This document shows positions 24,917 to 32,541 of a stretch of 40,939 nucleotides of DNA, piece after piece. The stretch comes from Glycomyces buryatensis. GTDB taxonomy: Bacteria; Actinomycetota; Actinomycetes; Mycobacteriales; Micromonosporaceae. The translations under genes were made by a program, and so were the position numbers. The stretch's first letter is position 1; every line of letters starts with the position of its first letter. The stretch covers positions 1 through 40,939 of the forward strand of contig NZ_STGY01000043.1 of NCBI RefSeq assembly GCF_004912275.1, in the 5' to 3' direction. The notes beneath the pieces were generated by a model. That model did not search any database. It worked only from the letters and a program-made list of their open reading frames with translations, and was not told where the DNA came from.

Positions 24917-25435
24917 TTACCTTGTGGCGCGGTTGCGTTCGCGGTGGGCGCGGACCTTGGCGATGCCGCCGCAGGAGCGTCCGCCGGGTCCGCCGGCGGT
25001 CATCAGGCACCAGCGCTTGCTGGCGTTGCGGCTGTGGTCGTAGAAGATCCAGCGGCAGTCGGGGCACGCCTTGAGCCGGTGCCAGCGGCTGTCTGCGATC
25101 GCCTCCAGCACGGCCGCGACGTGACCGGCAGCGGGGCCGCCTTGATCGGTGAACGCGATGGTGTCGTCGACGACCCGGGGGCGGATTTCGAGGCGGTCGA
25201 CCCAGTCGTTGACGATCGCCGCGGTGTCGGCGGCTCCCTCCACGGCACGGCGGAGGTCATCGCGCAGCGCTCGGAGTTCCTGTCGCCGCGTGCGGGGCAG
25301 GCGGGCCTGGTCGGCGTACGCGTCGAAGCGGTCCTCGGCGCGGCGCGTGTCATTGGGGACCAGCCAGGTGTTGAGCAGCGTCCGCACCGATTCGAGCGTG
25401 CCCGGCGCCTCCTGACCATTTGAAGTGTTAACCAC
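24917..25435 (-). CDS. CGNR zinc finger / ABATE-domain putative transcription factor
   Basis: A 172-residue protein with an N-terminal ABATE-type ligand-binding helical region (APGTLESVRTLLNTW onward) and a C-terminal CGNR zinc finger: CPDCRWIFYDHSRN, then RWCLM and SCGGIAKVRAHRER. The four cysteines are intact. The naming CGN is CGG here. Proteins of this kind are thought to be stress- or ligand-responsive regulators. The GTG start lies within the first repeat of a divergent control region. It is transcribed away from the truncated ORF and glycolipid-binding gene at 25487-26178, its likely targets. Confidence 0.85.
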   Translation of the reverse strand: MVNTSNGQEAPGTLESVRTLLNTWLVPNDTRRAEDRFDAYADQARLPRTRRQELRALRDDLRRAVEGAADTAAIVNDWVDRLEIRPRVVDDTIAFTDQGGPAAGHVAAVLEAIADSRWHRLKACPDCRWIFYDHSRNASKRWCLMTAGGPGGRSCGGIAKVRAHRERNRATR

Positions 25436-25508
25436 TCAATCATGATATCGGTATACACCATCACGCACTCGTGTTAACCTGTCATCATGATAGGCGGTTA
25501 TCATGATG
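25425..25508. promoter_or_regulatory. Divergent promoter with direct repeats
   Basis: Two composite repeats occur: GTGTTAACC followed after 6 bases by TCATGATA (25425-25447), and GTGTTAACC followed after 5 bases by TCATGATA (25471-25492). A third TCATGAT is at 25501. Each unit contains the palindromes GTTAAC and ATCATGAT. The block separates the CGNR regulator from the plus-strand gene pair and is probably the regulator's operator. Confidence 0.55.
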
Positions 25509-25636
25509 CTTCGTCGCCGCTCGCGGGACTGCTCGCCGTCGGATCCCACCCCGAACTCGGACCGGGCCTGGCCCTGTTCGGCCAGTTCGTCGGGACCTGG
25601 GACCTGCGGGTCCGCCGCAGGCCGGAGGCGTCATGA
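25487..25636 (+). pseudogene. Truncated lipocalin-like N-terminal ORF (49 residues)
   Basis: ATG at 25487 gives a 49-residue protein ending in LALFGQFVGTWDLRVRRR-PEAS. The LFGQFVGTWDL segment is characteristic of the first strand of small calycin-like proteins in actinobacteria, usually about 150 residues or more. The remainder is missing. The stop overlaps the next start by 4 bp (ATGA), so the fragment is still translated ahead of the glycolipid-binding gene. Deletion between two formerly separate genes is the simplest reading. It may still work as a coupling leader. Confidence 0.5.
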
Positions 25637-26178
25637 GACGCCAGATCATGTGGACCGCCCGGAACTGGCCCGGGTGCGAGCACCTCGACCTGCGCGTCGG
25701 CGACGACGGCGTCGTCGCCGACGGCCTCATCCTCGCCGCACCCGAGGGCGAGCCGATCCGGCTGGCCTACCGGATCGAATGCGACCGGGCCTGGCGCACC
25801 CGCGCGGTCACCCTCGAACACCACCGCCGCGAACGCACGACCCTCACCCGCGACGAGCCCGGCCGCTGGCTCGTCAACGGCCGCGAGCGCCTCGACCTGG
25901 CCGAGTGCATCGATGTCGACATCGCCTTGACGCCGTTCACCAACACCCTGCCCATCCGCCGCCTTGGCCTCGCGTCCGGTGTCGCCGCGGACCTGCACGT
26001 CGTCTACATCCTGCCCGAGCCCGAGCTGACCGTCGGGCCCGCAGACCAGCGCTACACCCGCCTCGACACCGGATACCGCTATGAGTCGGGGACCTTCCGT
26101 GCCGACCTGGCCATCGACCGCGACGGCCTCGTCACCGACTACCCCGACCTCTGGTCGATGGAGCAACCGACCGCATAA
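25633..26178 (+). CDS. Putative glycolipid-binding domain protein
   Basis: A 181-residue protein matching the putative glycolipid-binding family throughout: IMWTARNWPGCEHLDLR at the start, TPFTNTLPIRRLGL in the middle, QRYTRLDTGYRYES and YPDLWSM near the end. It has no signal peptide. The biochemical role of the family is not established to my knowledge. GGAGG lies five bases before the ATG. Its upstream coupling to a truncated ORF and the divergent CGNR regulator suggest one control unit. Confidence 0.85.
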   Translation: MRRQIMWTARNWPGCEHLDLRVGDDGVVADGLILAAPEGEPIRLAYRIECDRAWRTRAVTLEHHRRERTTLTRDEPGRWLVNGRERLDLAECIDVDIALTPFTNTLPIRRLGLASGVAADLHVVYILPEPELTVGPADQRYTRLDTGYRYESGTFRADLAIDRDGLVTDYPDLWSMEQPTA

Positions 26179-26225
26179 CGGCTCTGGCGAGCCGGGGCCT
26201 TCGCGTGCGTCTCCGGTTAATGGGG

Positions 26226-26259
26226 CCGCCGCAGGCTTCATTGGGAAGGCCTGCGGCGG
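26226..26259. terminator. Convergent terminator
   Basis: CCGCCGCAGGC at 26226-26236 and its complement GCCTGCGGCGG at 26249-26259 form an 11-bp stem with a 12-base loop. It separates the convergent glycolipid-binding and zinc-chaperone genes and can end both transcripts. Confidence 0.75.
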
Positions 26260-26282
26260 TCGGGCGGCCTCTGGGTGCGCGT

Positions 26283-27428
26283 TCAGATCCCGGTCATCTC
26301 GTTGGCCGGGCTCGGCAGGTCCGTCTCTGCGGTGACTTCGCCGGATGCGACGTCCACTGCGTAGATTTTCGAGGTCGTCGGGTCGTTCACGTAAGCGGTG
26401 TCGCCGCGTACGAAGACGGAGGGACGGGCCTCCTGCCATTCGATCGGCTCCTCCCATGCGTCGACCACCGGGAATGACTCGGCGACCTCGGCGCTTTCCA
26501 TGTCGATGACGTGGAGCGCACCGTCGGTGCCCAGCAGCAGACCCTCGCCCTGGGGACCGCGGGCCAGCGACCGGAAGCTATAGCTGGTCCCCACATCGAG
26601 CAGCTCCAGTTCGGCGGTTTCGGTGTTGATGATCGACACTCGCTCAGGACGCTCCAGCTCGGCCTCCGGGTCGACTTTGTAGTCACCGAAAATGAAGGGC
26701 GAGTCTTCATGCCCTCGCGTGTTGCCGATGCGGCCGTAGTCGTCTGGACTCTCGACTTTGGTGATGGCACCGTCCTGGTAGATCAGCACTCCGTCCTCGC
26801 AGCCGACGACGAGCGCCTCGTTCAAGGCGGCCGATTCGCCGTGCACCCCAGGGCACTCCTCGCTGCGCGCGATCTCGTTGCCGTCGGTGTCGAGGACCTG
26901 GATCCCGGATCGAGTCTCCTCGTCTCCGTGGGTCACCAGCAGTTCGCCGTTCTCCAACTGCACGGCGACACCGTGGTGCGGGTGTTCGGTGGTGTAGGTC
27001 TGGGTCTGGGGCAGTCCGTCTCCCAGATCCTGTGGGTCGAAGATGGTGACCTCTCCGGCGCCGTCGGAGAACAGCACGGTGACGCCGGCGTGGTTGACGA
27101 CGTGGCCGGGCTCGGGAGCGGTGAACTCGTCCTCCGACAAGTCGGCCGCCACCGCGTCCAGAACCCGGAATCCGTTCGAGGTCGACACGAGGACGTGGTG
27201 TCCGTCGCCAGCGGGGTTGAGCCGGTTGAACCCTTCGAGGGGGATGTCCTCCACGACCTCCAGCGTCTCGCCGTCGAGTACGTAGATGCCTCCGTCATAG
27301 GTGACGACGACGGCATCAGTGACCTCTACGGACTCCTCTTCCGAGGTGTCCTCGGCGGCTGCGGAACATCCCGCGAGCAATAGTCCTGTGGTCAGTAGCG
27401 AAGGCACCGCTAGGGTACGAATTCTCAT
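26283..27428 (-). CDS. aztD: AztD-like zinc metallochaperone lipoprotein 1
   Basis: A 381-residue lipoprotein with signal ending in lipobox LLAGC. The mature part is built of repeated beta blades (IYVLDGETLEVVEDI, FRVLDAV, IQVLDTDGNEI, LHVIDMES), indicating a beta-propeller like AztD, which hands zinc to the AztC binding protein. Candidate metal residues include EHPHHGVAV. ATG 27428 is chosen because AAGGAAG is eight bases upstream; ATG 27434 is too close. It is the last gene of the minus-strand zinc operon, 70 bases after aztC, and one of two aztD-like genes here. Assignment rests mainly on fold and context. Confidence 0.75.
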   Translation of the reverse strand: MRIRTLAVPSLLTTGLLLAGCSAAAEDTSEEESVEVTDAVVVTYDGGIYVLDGETLEVVEDIPLEGFNRLNPAGDGHHVLVSTSNGFRVLDAVAADLSEDEFTAPEPGHVVNHAGVTVLFSDGAGEVTIFDPQDLGDGLPQTQTYTTEHPHHGVAVQLENGELLVTHGDEETRSGIQVLDTDGNEIARSEECPGVHGESAALNEALVVGCEDGVLIYQDGAITKVESPDDYGRIGNTRGHEDSPFIFGDYKVDPEAELERPERVSIINTETAELELLDVGTSYSFRSLARGPQGEGLLLGTDGALHVIDMESAEVAESFPVVDAWEEPIEWQEARPSVFVRGDTAYVNDPTTSKIYAVDVASGEVTAETDLPSPANEMTGI

Positions 27429-27498
27429 GCGCATCACTTCCTTGTTGTTGACGGGTACGGGCAGGCCCGCTCTGTCGTGCGGGGGGAAAGAGTGTTCG

Positions 27499-28425
27499 TC
27501 ATTGCCCGCCGAGGCCTTCGGCGATGGCTTCGGCGTTGCTTCGGGCCATTTCCAGGTAGGTTCCGGCGCCGTTTTCGGGCCGGGTGAGCGATTCGGTGAA
27601 CAGTGGAATGATCTCGATGTCCACACCGGTTTCTTCGGCCATGGCTTGGACCAGTCGGTCCGGTTGCGAGGAATCCGCGAACACCACGGGCACGCCGGAT
27701 TCGGCGACGGCGTCGGCCAGGTCCTTCAGATCAGACCCGCTGGGCGAGGCGAGTGTGGTGCCGCTGGGAATGACCGCGCCGATGATCTCGAAGTCGTAGC
27801 GCTGGGCCAGATAACCGAAGACATGGTGATTGGTGACGAGCTTGCGATGCTGGTCGGGAATCCGGCTGAACAGTTCGGTGGTGCTGTCGTGCAGATCATC
27901 GATCTGTGACCGGTACTCGTCGGCATTGGCGCGAATCTGCTCGGCATCGACTCCCGGGACTTGCTCGATCACCTGGTCCGCGATGACGTCCACGGCCTCC
28001 CGCACCCGCACCGGATCCGTCCAGAAGTGAGGATCGGGTTGCCCTGCGGTCTCATCGGCGGTGTAATCGATCGGGTCGACGCTCTCACCGACGGCCAGAT
28101 CGGGCACGCCGGTCCCTACGGCCGCCTCCACATGACTGATGACGCCTTCCTCGAGGCCCAGCCCGTTGTGTATCAGCAGTTCGGCCTGTTCAAGCGAGGC
28201 GGCTTGTTGTGCTGAGACGCCGAACGAGTGGGGATCGGCGTCCGCCGCCATCAGCATCGTCACCTCGGCTTGGTCGCCGACCACGTTCCGGGTGATATCG
28301 CCCAGGATATTCGTGGTGACGACGATTCCGGATCGGTCGGAGTCGAAGGCCGCGCAACTCGATGATGCGGCGGCGGCCAAGAGCGACAACGTCACCAGTG
28401 CGCGTCGGGTGAACGTGACTACCAT
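27499..28425 (-). CDS. aztC: Zinc ABC transporter substrate-binding protein
   Basis: A 308-residue cluster A-I metal-binding protein of the ZnuA/AztC kind, exported with a signal ending near SSSCAA (a possible lipobox Cys). Metal ligands are suggested by ADPHSFGVS, PDPHFWTD, LVTNHHVFGYL and a C-terminal Asp in VVFADSS. The charged flexible loop between the first two His is short and not His-rich, as in AztC, which depends on a chaperone. ATG 28425 overlaps the end of the upstream aztD-like gene by 7 bp, with GGAG just before it. Confidence 0.88.
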   Translation of the reverse strand: MVVTFTRRALVTLSLLAAAASSSCAAFDSDRSGIVVTTNILGDITRNVVGDQAEVTMLMAADADPHSFGVSAQQAASLEQAELLIHNGLGLEEGVISHVEAAVGTGVPDLAVGESVDPIDYTADETAGQPDPHFWTDPVRVREAVDVIADQVIEQVPGVDAEQIRANADEYRSQIDDLHDSTTELFSRIPDQHRKLVTNHHVFGYLAQRYDFEIIGAVIPSGTTLASPSGSDLKDLADAVAESGVPVVFADSSQPDRLVQAMAEETGVDIEIIPLFTESLTRPENGAGTYLEMARSNAEAIAEGLGGQ

Positions 28426-29576
28426 CCCGTCTCCACCATGTAATCGGGTTTGAAGTTCAGGTCGAAGGTTCGTGCCAGACGCAGGTCGTCCCGGTAGTCG
28501 ATCTCGTAGACCGCTTGGCCGCTGGGATCGTTGACATAGGCGCGGGCGGTGTCGACCTGGATCGTCGGCGGCGAAGCGCCGTCGGCAATGGTCATCAGCT
28601 CGATTCGGGCGAGTTCGGCACCGGTGAGGGGATCGAAGGAGCGCAGCACGCCGTCTTCGGTGAGTACGAGGACGGGGGAGTCTTCGCCGGTCGCGCTCAC
28701 CGCGACCGATTCGGGGACCTCGATCTGCGTCCACTGCCTTTCCTTGATGTCCAGTACCAGTACCTCGCCGGTCCGGCTGTGGGCGGCCAGCATCGAGGTG
28801 CCAGGACGGTGGTGGAAGCCGCCGTCGATGCCGCCGTCGGGGTAGGGGATCTTCTCCGCGGTCAGGTCCTCTTCACCGGTGATCAGCAGTGCGCCGTCCC
28901 GGCAGCCGAACACGGCGCCCCGCCTGGTGACGGTCTGCGCCTGCGGTTCCCGACAGGACTCGGTGAGCTCGGATGCAACCGTGCCGTCGCGGTCCAGCAC
29001 CCGGACGGTGCCGTCGTCGACCGCCAGCAGTCGCTGGTCGTACGGAAGAGCGGCCTGCGCTCCCACCTCGCCGGTCTGCGGTTCCTCGCCGTCTTCAAGA
29101 GACTCGCGGTCGAGCGACAGCACCTCCTGCTCCGAGTTCAGGACGGTCACGGCCGGATCGCCGGCCGGCGTGAATCCGGCGCCGTCGATCTGTCCGACCG
29201 AACCCGGCTCGGTCATGTAGTAGTGCACGTGGTCACCGTGGTCGACGGTCCAGACCCCGCTGTCGATGATCTGGGTATTCGCTGTGCCGGTTATATAGAC
29301 GAAGCGGCCGTCGGTTCCCGTCGCCCGTGCCCCGTCGAGGGTGGCGATCTTGGTCGACTCCTCCGTCACCGGGTCGAGGATGTGGACATTTCCGGTGTCG
29401 GCCTCGGCAATGACAAGGCGCCATTGCGCTTCGGCGGTTTCTTCGGCGCCCTCGACGTACCCGTGCGGAGTGGGCTGGTCCTCACCGGGCGGTGCGCCGG
29501 AGCCGACGGAGCAACTCGCGAGCAATGCGCATCCAGCGGTCACGGCGGCCACTCGGGCTCTCGTCGCAAGCGGCAT
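28419..29576 (-). CDS. aztD: AztD-like zinc metallochaperone lipoprotein 2
   Basis: A 385-residue lipoprotein (lipobox LLASC near residue 22) with repeated beta blades (VHILDPVTEES, VRVLDRDGT, VLVLDIKERQW), the AztD type of propeller. Histidine clusters DHGDHVHYY and GGFHHRPG are candidate zinc sites. It abuts aztB directly (TGA then ATG) and overlaps aztC, so it is the copy most tightly tied to the transporter. It differs from the paralogue at 26283 over most of its length, so the two may differ in affinity or partner. Confidence 0.8.
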   Translation of the reverse strand: MPLATRARVAAVTAGCALLASCSVGSGAPPGEDQPTPHGYVEGAEETAEAQWRLVIAEADTGNVHILDPVTEESTKIATLDGARATGTDGRFVYITGTANTQIIDSGVWTVDHGDHVHYYMTEPGSVGQIDGAGFTPAGDPAVTVLNSEQEVLSLDRESLEDGEEPQTGEVGAQAALPYDQRLLAVDDGTVRVLDRDGTVASELTESCREPQAQTVTRRGAVFGCRDGALLITGEEDLTAEKIPYPDGGIDGGFHHRPGTSMLAAHSRTGEVLVLDIKERQWTQIEVPESVAVSATGEDSPVLVLTEDGVLRSFDPLTGAELARIELMTIADGASPPTIQVDTARAYVNDPSGQAVYEIDYRDDLRLARTFDLNFKPDYMVETGW

Positions 29577-30425
29577 TCAATGTCCTTTCAGGAGTGTTAT
29601 GGGGGAATGGAATCGATCGCGAACCAAGGTGGCCAGTACGGAGACGAAGAAGCATGCGACGGCGAACCCGGCGATGGTGGCACCGGCGGCAGTCCCGAAG
29701 TGCCAGGAGATCAGCAGTCCGCAGGCGGTGGCCGTCCCGCCGATCGCGGCGGCGCCGAGCATGATCGTCGGAATCCGGTTCGCCCACAGGGACATCGCCG
29801 CGGGCGGCGCGATCAGAAGGCCGAAGACCAGCAACGTGCCCACCACATGGAAGGACGCCACGATCGCCAGGGTCAGCAGTGCCGACATCAGTCCTTGGGC
29901 CAGGCCGGGCCGCAGCCCGAGGGTCATGGATTTTCGTCGGTCGAATGCCAGCGCCACAAAGGATCGATGACATGCGACGGTGAGCACAAGTGCTACCGCC
30001 AGCGCCCCGGCCAGCACCACCAGGTCGATATTTCGCACCGCCAGCACGTCCCCGAACAGAAACCCGGTGAGGTCGACGGCGAAGGACTGGGAGTGGGACA
30101 CGATGATGACGCCCGCCGAGAGCATGCCGACGAACAGCAGCCCGATGCCGGTGTCCTGCGACAGTCGAGGGGCACGGGACAGCGCCGTCACTCCCAGGGC
30201 CATCGCGACCGCGCTGAGGGCGGCCCCCAGCAGGAGGCTTCCGCCCAGCAGCGAGGCGATCGCGACTCCCGGCAACATGCCATGCGCCATGGCGTCGCTC
30301 ATAAAGGCCATGCCGCGCAGCACGACCCAGGTGCCCGCCAGCCCGCAGATCGCAGAGACGAGCAGCCCGCCCCATAGCGCCCGCGCCACGAAGCCGACCT
30401 CGAAGGGATCGGTCAACCATTCCAC
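29577..30425 (-). CDS. aztB: Zinc ABC transporter permease
   Basis: A 282-residue ABC-3 family permease with seven or eight hydrophobic segments and the conserved GTWVVLRGMAFMSDAMAHG near the N-terminus. The reading frame is open to ATG 30461, but that and the ATG at 30455 lie in the -35 and Zur box region. The GTG at 30425 lies seven bases after a TATAGT -10 box, so I infer leaderless translation from this GTG. It gives an N-terminus (EWLTDPFEVGF) usual for the family. First gene of the minus-strand zinc operon. Confidence 0.85.
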   Translation of the reverse strand: MEWLTDPFEVGFVARALWGGLLVSAICGLAGTWVVLRGMAFMSDAMAHGMLPGVAIASLLGGSLLLGAALSAVAMALGVTALSRAPRLSQDTGIGLLFVGMLSAGVIIVSHSQSFAVDLTGFLFGDVLAVRNIDLVVLAGALAVALVLTVACHRSFVALAFDRRKSMTLGLRPGLAQGLMSALLTLAIVASFHVVGTLLVFGLLIAPPAAMSLWANRIPTIMLGAAAIGGTATACGLLISWHFGTAAGATIAGFAVACFFVSVLATLVRDRFHSPITLLKGH

Positions 30426-30432
30426 GGCAAGA

Positions 30433-30461
30433 ACTATAATGATAATCGTTTTCATTTCCAA
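30433..30461 (-). promoter_or_regulatory. aztB promoter
   Basis: On the minus strand TTGGAA (30456-30461) and TATAGT (30433-30438) are separated by exactly 17 bases. The spacer is mostly Zur box. Seven bases after the -10 box is the GTG of aztB, so the transcript is predicted to be leaderless. Confidence 0.7.
30438..30456. promoter_or_regulatory. Zur box
   Basis: AATGATAATCGTTTTCATT is a near-palindrome centred on 30447. Read on the minus strand (AATGAAAACGATTATCATT) it matches the actinobacterial Zur operator pattern. It lies between divergent aztA and aztB, so zinc-loaded Zur would block both. Confidence 0.82.
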
Positions 30462-30484
30462 TATGCTGAAGAGTGATACCCGAC

Positions 30485-31276
30485 ATGTCGAACTCGATCG
30501 AACTGACCCAGGTGAGCGCGCGCCACGGCGCCACGACCGTGCTGCATGGCGTGACCGTTTCCATTCCGGCGCACCAGGTCACCGCGGTGACAGGCCATAA
30601 TGGATCGGGAAAGTCAACGCTTCTCGGCGTCCTCTCCGGCGCCCACCCGCCGGCGTCGGGGTCGCTGCGGCGATCGCATTCGGGCCGGGCCGCCCTGGTG
30701 GTCCAACGCAGCGAGGTCCCGGACGCGCTGCCCATCACCGTCCGGCAGGCCGTAGCGATGGGCCGGTGGGCGCACCGAGGAGCATGGCGGCGCCTCACCC
30801 GAGAAGATCGCCTCATTGCCGAACTGTGCATGGACCGTCTCGGCGTTACCGGCCTCGCCGATCGTCGACTGAGCACGCTCTCTGGCGGTCAACGTCAGCG
30901 GGTCCTGCTGGCGCAAGGGCTCGCGCAGCAATCGGACCTGCTGGTGCTGGATGAGCCCTGCACCGGATTGGACGCCGAGGCCAAGGAGCAGATCGCCGCC
31001 CTCCTGGCCGAGGAAAGCGCCCGAGGAGTGACGGTCGTGCACGCCACCCACGATCCTGAGGACGCCGCAAAGGCCGATCACCACATAACCCTGTCGAACG
31101 GCCGCCTCCTGATCGATATCACCGAGTTACGGGTGCGGTGGTCATGGCGTGAAATGCGGTCGCCCACTGCTGCTACTGGTCGGGGTTGCCGCTTTGCGAA
31201 CGCGTGCCAAGTCCCTCGGCGCGCCGGAGGTCCAGGTGTCAAGTGCGCTGCACGAGCAGCAGCCCACTGTCGGTGA
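30485..31276 (+). CDS. aztA: Zinc ABC transporter ATP-binding protein
   Basis: A 263-residue ATPase with Walker A GHNGSGKST, signature LSGGQRQR, Walker B LLVLDEP and switch HATHD, all intact. It is divergent from the rest of the system across the Zur box. ATG 30485 is preferred; an in-frame GTG at 30473 is possible. After NGRLLID, where family members usually stop within a few residues, the frame runs on for about 50 residues with many Arg, Cys and Ala and no recognisable fold. This tail looks like readthrough of non-coding or rearranged DNA and probably marks a 3' truncation or frameshift; the ATPase core is complete. Confidence 0.85.
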   Translation: MSNSIELTQVSARHGATTVLHGVTVSIPAHQVTAVTGHNGSGKSTLLGVLSGAHPPASGSLRRSHSGRAALVVQRSEVPDALPITVRQAVAMGRWAHRGAWRRLTREDRLIAELCMDRLGVTGLADRRLSTLSGGQRQRVLLAQGLAQQSDLLVLDEPCTGLDAEAKEQIAALLAEESARGVTVVHATHDPEDAAKADHHITLSNGRLLIDITELRVRWSWREMRSPTAATGRGCRFANACQVPRRAGGPGVKCAARAAAHCR

Positions 31277-31472
31277 GGCGCGCGGCGAGGCCATCGCCTT
31301 ACCCTTCTTGTTCACGAAATCAAAGAGTTCGACCAGCGCTTTGCAATCGTCTTGTTCACGGGTGAGTTGTCGGGGCACGCTCGAGGTCACTGTCGCCGAC
31401 CTCTTCCGGTAGACCGCACTTCTATGCGCGACAATGGGCTAGCCGGATCAGGCCCGAAGGGGGAGGACCACC
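31277..31472. other. Intergenic stretch with possible decayed coding sequence
   Basis: No intact gene. On the minus strand a frame containing LTREQDDCKALVELFDFVN, with a neighbouring frame containing GLAARLTDSGLLLVQRT and a stop, looks like two pieces of one decayed gene separated by a frameshift. I do not recognise the family. GGGGGAGG near 31460 serves the next gene. Confidence 0.3.
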
Positions 31473-32444
31473 ATGAAGATCGTCGTCATTGGCGGGAGCG
31501 GCCACATCGGGACGTACCTGGTCCCTCGGCTCGTGCGTGCGGGACACGAGGTCGTCAACATCAGCCGCGGGAAGCGGAACGCCTACGCGGACGCGCCCGA
31601 GTGGGAGCAGGTCCGGCAGGTCACCGCCGACCGCGAGCAGGAGGACGCCGACGGCGTCTTCGGGGATACCGTGGCCGCGCTGCGGCCCGACGCCGTTGTC
31701 GACCTGGTGTGCTTCACCCCCGAATCCGCTGCGGCCCTATTGGAGCGGCTGCGCGGAAGGACCGGGCACCTGCTGCACTGCGGCAGTATCTGGCGCTACG
31801 GGCTCAGCCGACGTGCGCCGATCGTCGAAGGCGAGGGCACCGCCCCGTTCGGCGAGTACGGGATCCAGAAGGACCGAATTGCCCGGATGCTCAAGGAAGA
31901 GACCACGGGCGGCGGGCTGGTCATGACATCGTTGCACCCCGGGCACATCGTCGGCCCCGGCTGGCACCCGATCGGGCCGCTGGGCAACCTCGACCCCGAG
32001 GTGTGGCGCACGCTCTCGTCGGGGCGCACGCTGCGGATCCCCGGGATCGGCGCCGAGCACATGCACCACGTCCACGCCGACGACGTCGCGCAGGGCTTCG
32101 CGCTGGCGATCGAGCATCGGGACGCGGCAGGCGGCGAGGACTTCCACCTCGTAGCCCCGACCGCGATGAACGTGCGCGGCCTCGCAACCGCTGCGGCCTC
32201 CTGGTTCGGGCAGGAGGCGTCGCTGGAGAGCGTGAGCTGGGACGAGTTCCGGTCGGGTACGACCGCCGAGCACGCCGACACGAGCTGGGAGCACCTCTCC
32301 CGAAGCCAGGTGTGCAGTATCGAGAAGGCCCGGACTCTGCTCGGATACGCGCCCGCCTACGAGCCGGACGCCGCGATCCTGGAGTCGGTGCGCTGGCTCA
32401 TCGAGCACGGCCGCATCGACGTCGAGCGCCCGCTGGCAGTCTGA
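31473..32444 (+). CDS. NAD-dependent epimerase/dehydratase (extended SDR)
   Basis: A 323-residue extended short-chain dehydrogenase. GGSGHIGTYL at residue 7 is the NAD-binding loop, and EYGIQKDRI supplies the Tyr and Lys of the active site. Such proteins epimerise, dehydrate or reduce sugar nucleotides and related substrates. GGGGGAGG lies seven bases before the ATG. It is convergent with the Gfo/Idh/MocA gene at 32542, and no operon partner is apparent. The substrate is unknown. Confidence 0.88.
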   Translation: MKIVVIGGSGHIGTYLVPRLVRAGHEVVNISRGKRNAYADAPEWEQVRQVTADREQEDADGVFGDTVAALRPDAVVDLVCFTPESAAALLERLRGRTGHLLHCGSIWRYGLSRRAPIVEGEGTAPFGEYGIQKDRIARMLKEETTGGGLVMTSLHPGHIVGPGWHPIGPLGNLDPEVWRTLSSGRTLRIPGIGAEHMHHVHADDVAQGFALAIEHRDAAGGEDFHLVAPTAMNVRGLATAAASWFGQEASLESVSWDEFRSGTTAEHADTSWEHLSRSQVCSIEKARTLLGYAPAYEPDAAILESVRWLIEHGRIDVERPLAV

Positions 32445-32541
32445 CGGTCGCGCCCGGCCCGCGGTGGTCGCGGGCCGGGCGCGGCATCAGATCAGGCGAG
32501 GGTTCGACGTCGGTTCGCGCCGACCGAAGCGCGCGCCAGGT

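Noticed and set aside
28515..30377. 620-codon plus-strand open frame opposite aztC/aztD/aztB
   Set aside because: Crosses two minus-strand genes with clear lipoprotein and permease features; its own sequence is low complexity.
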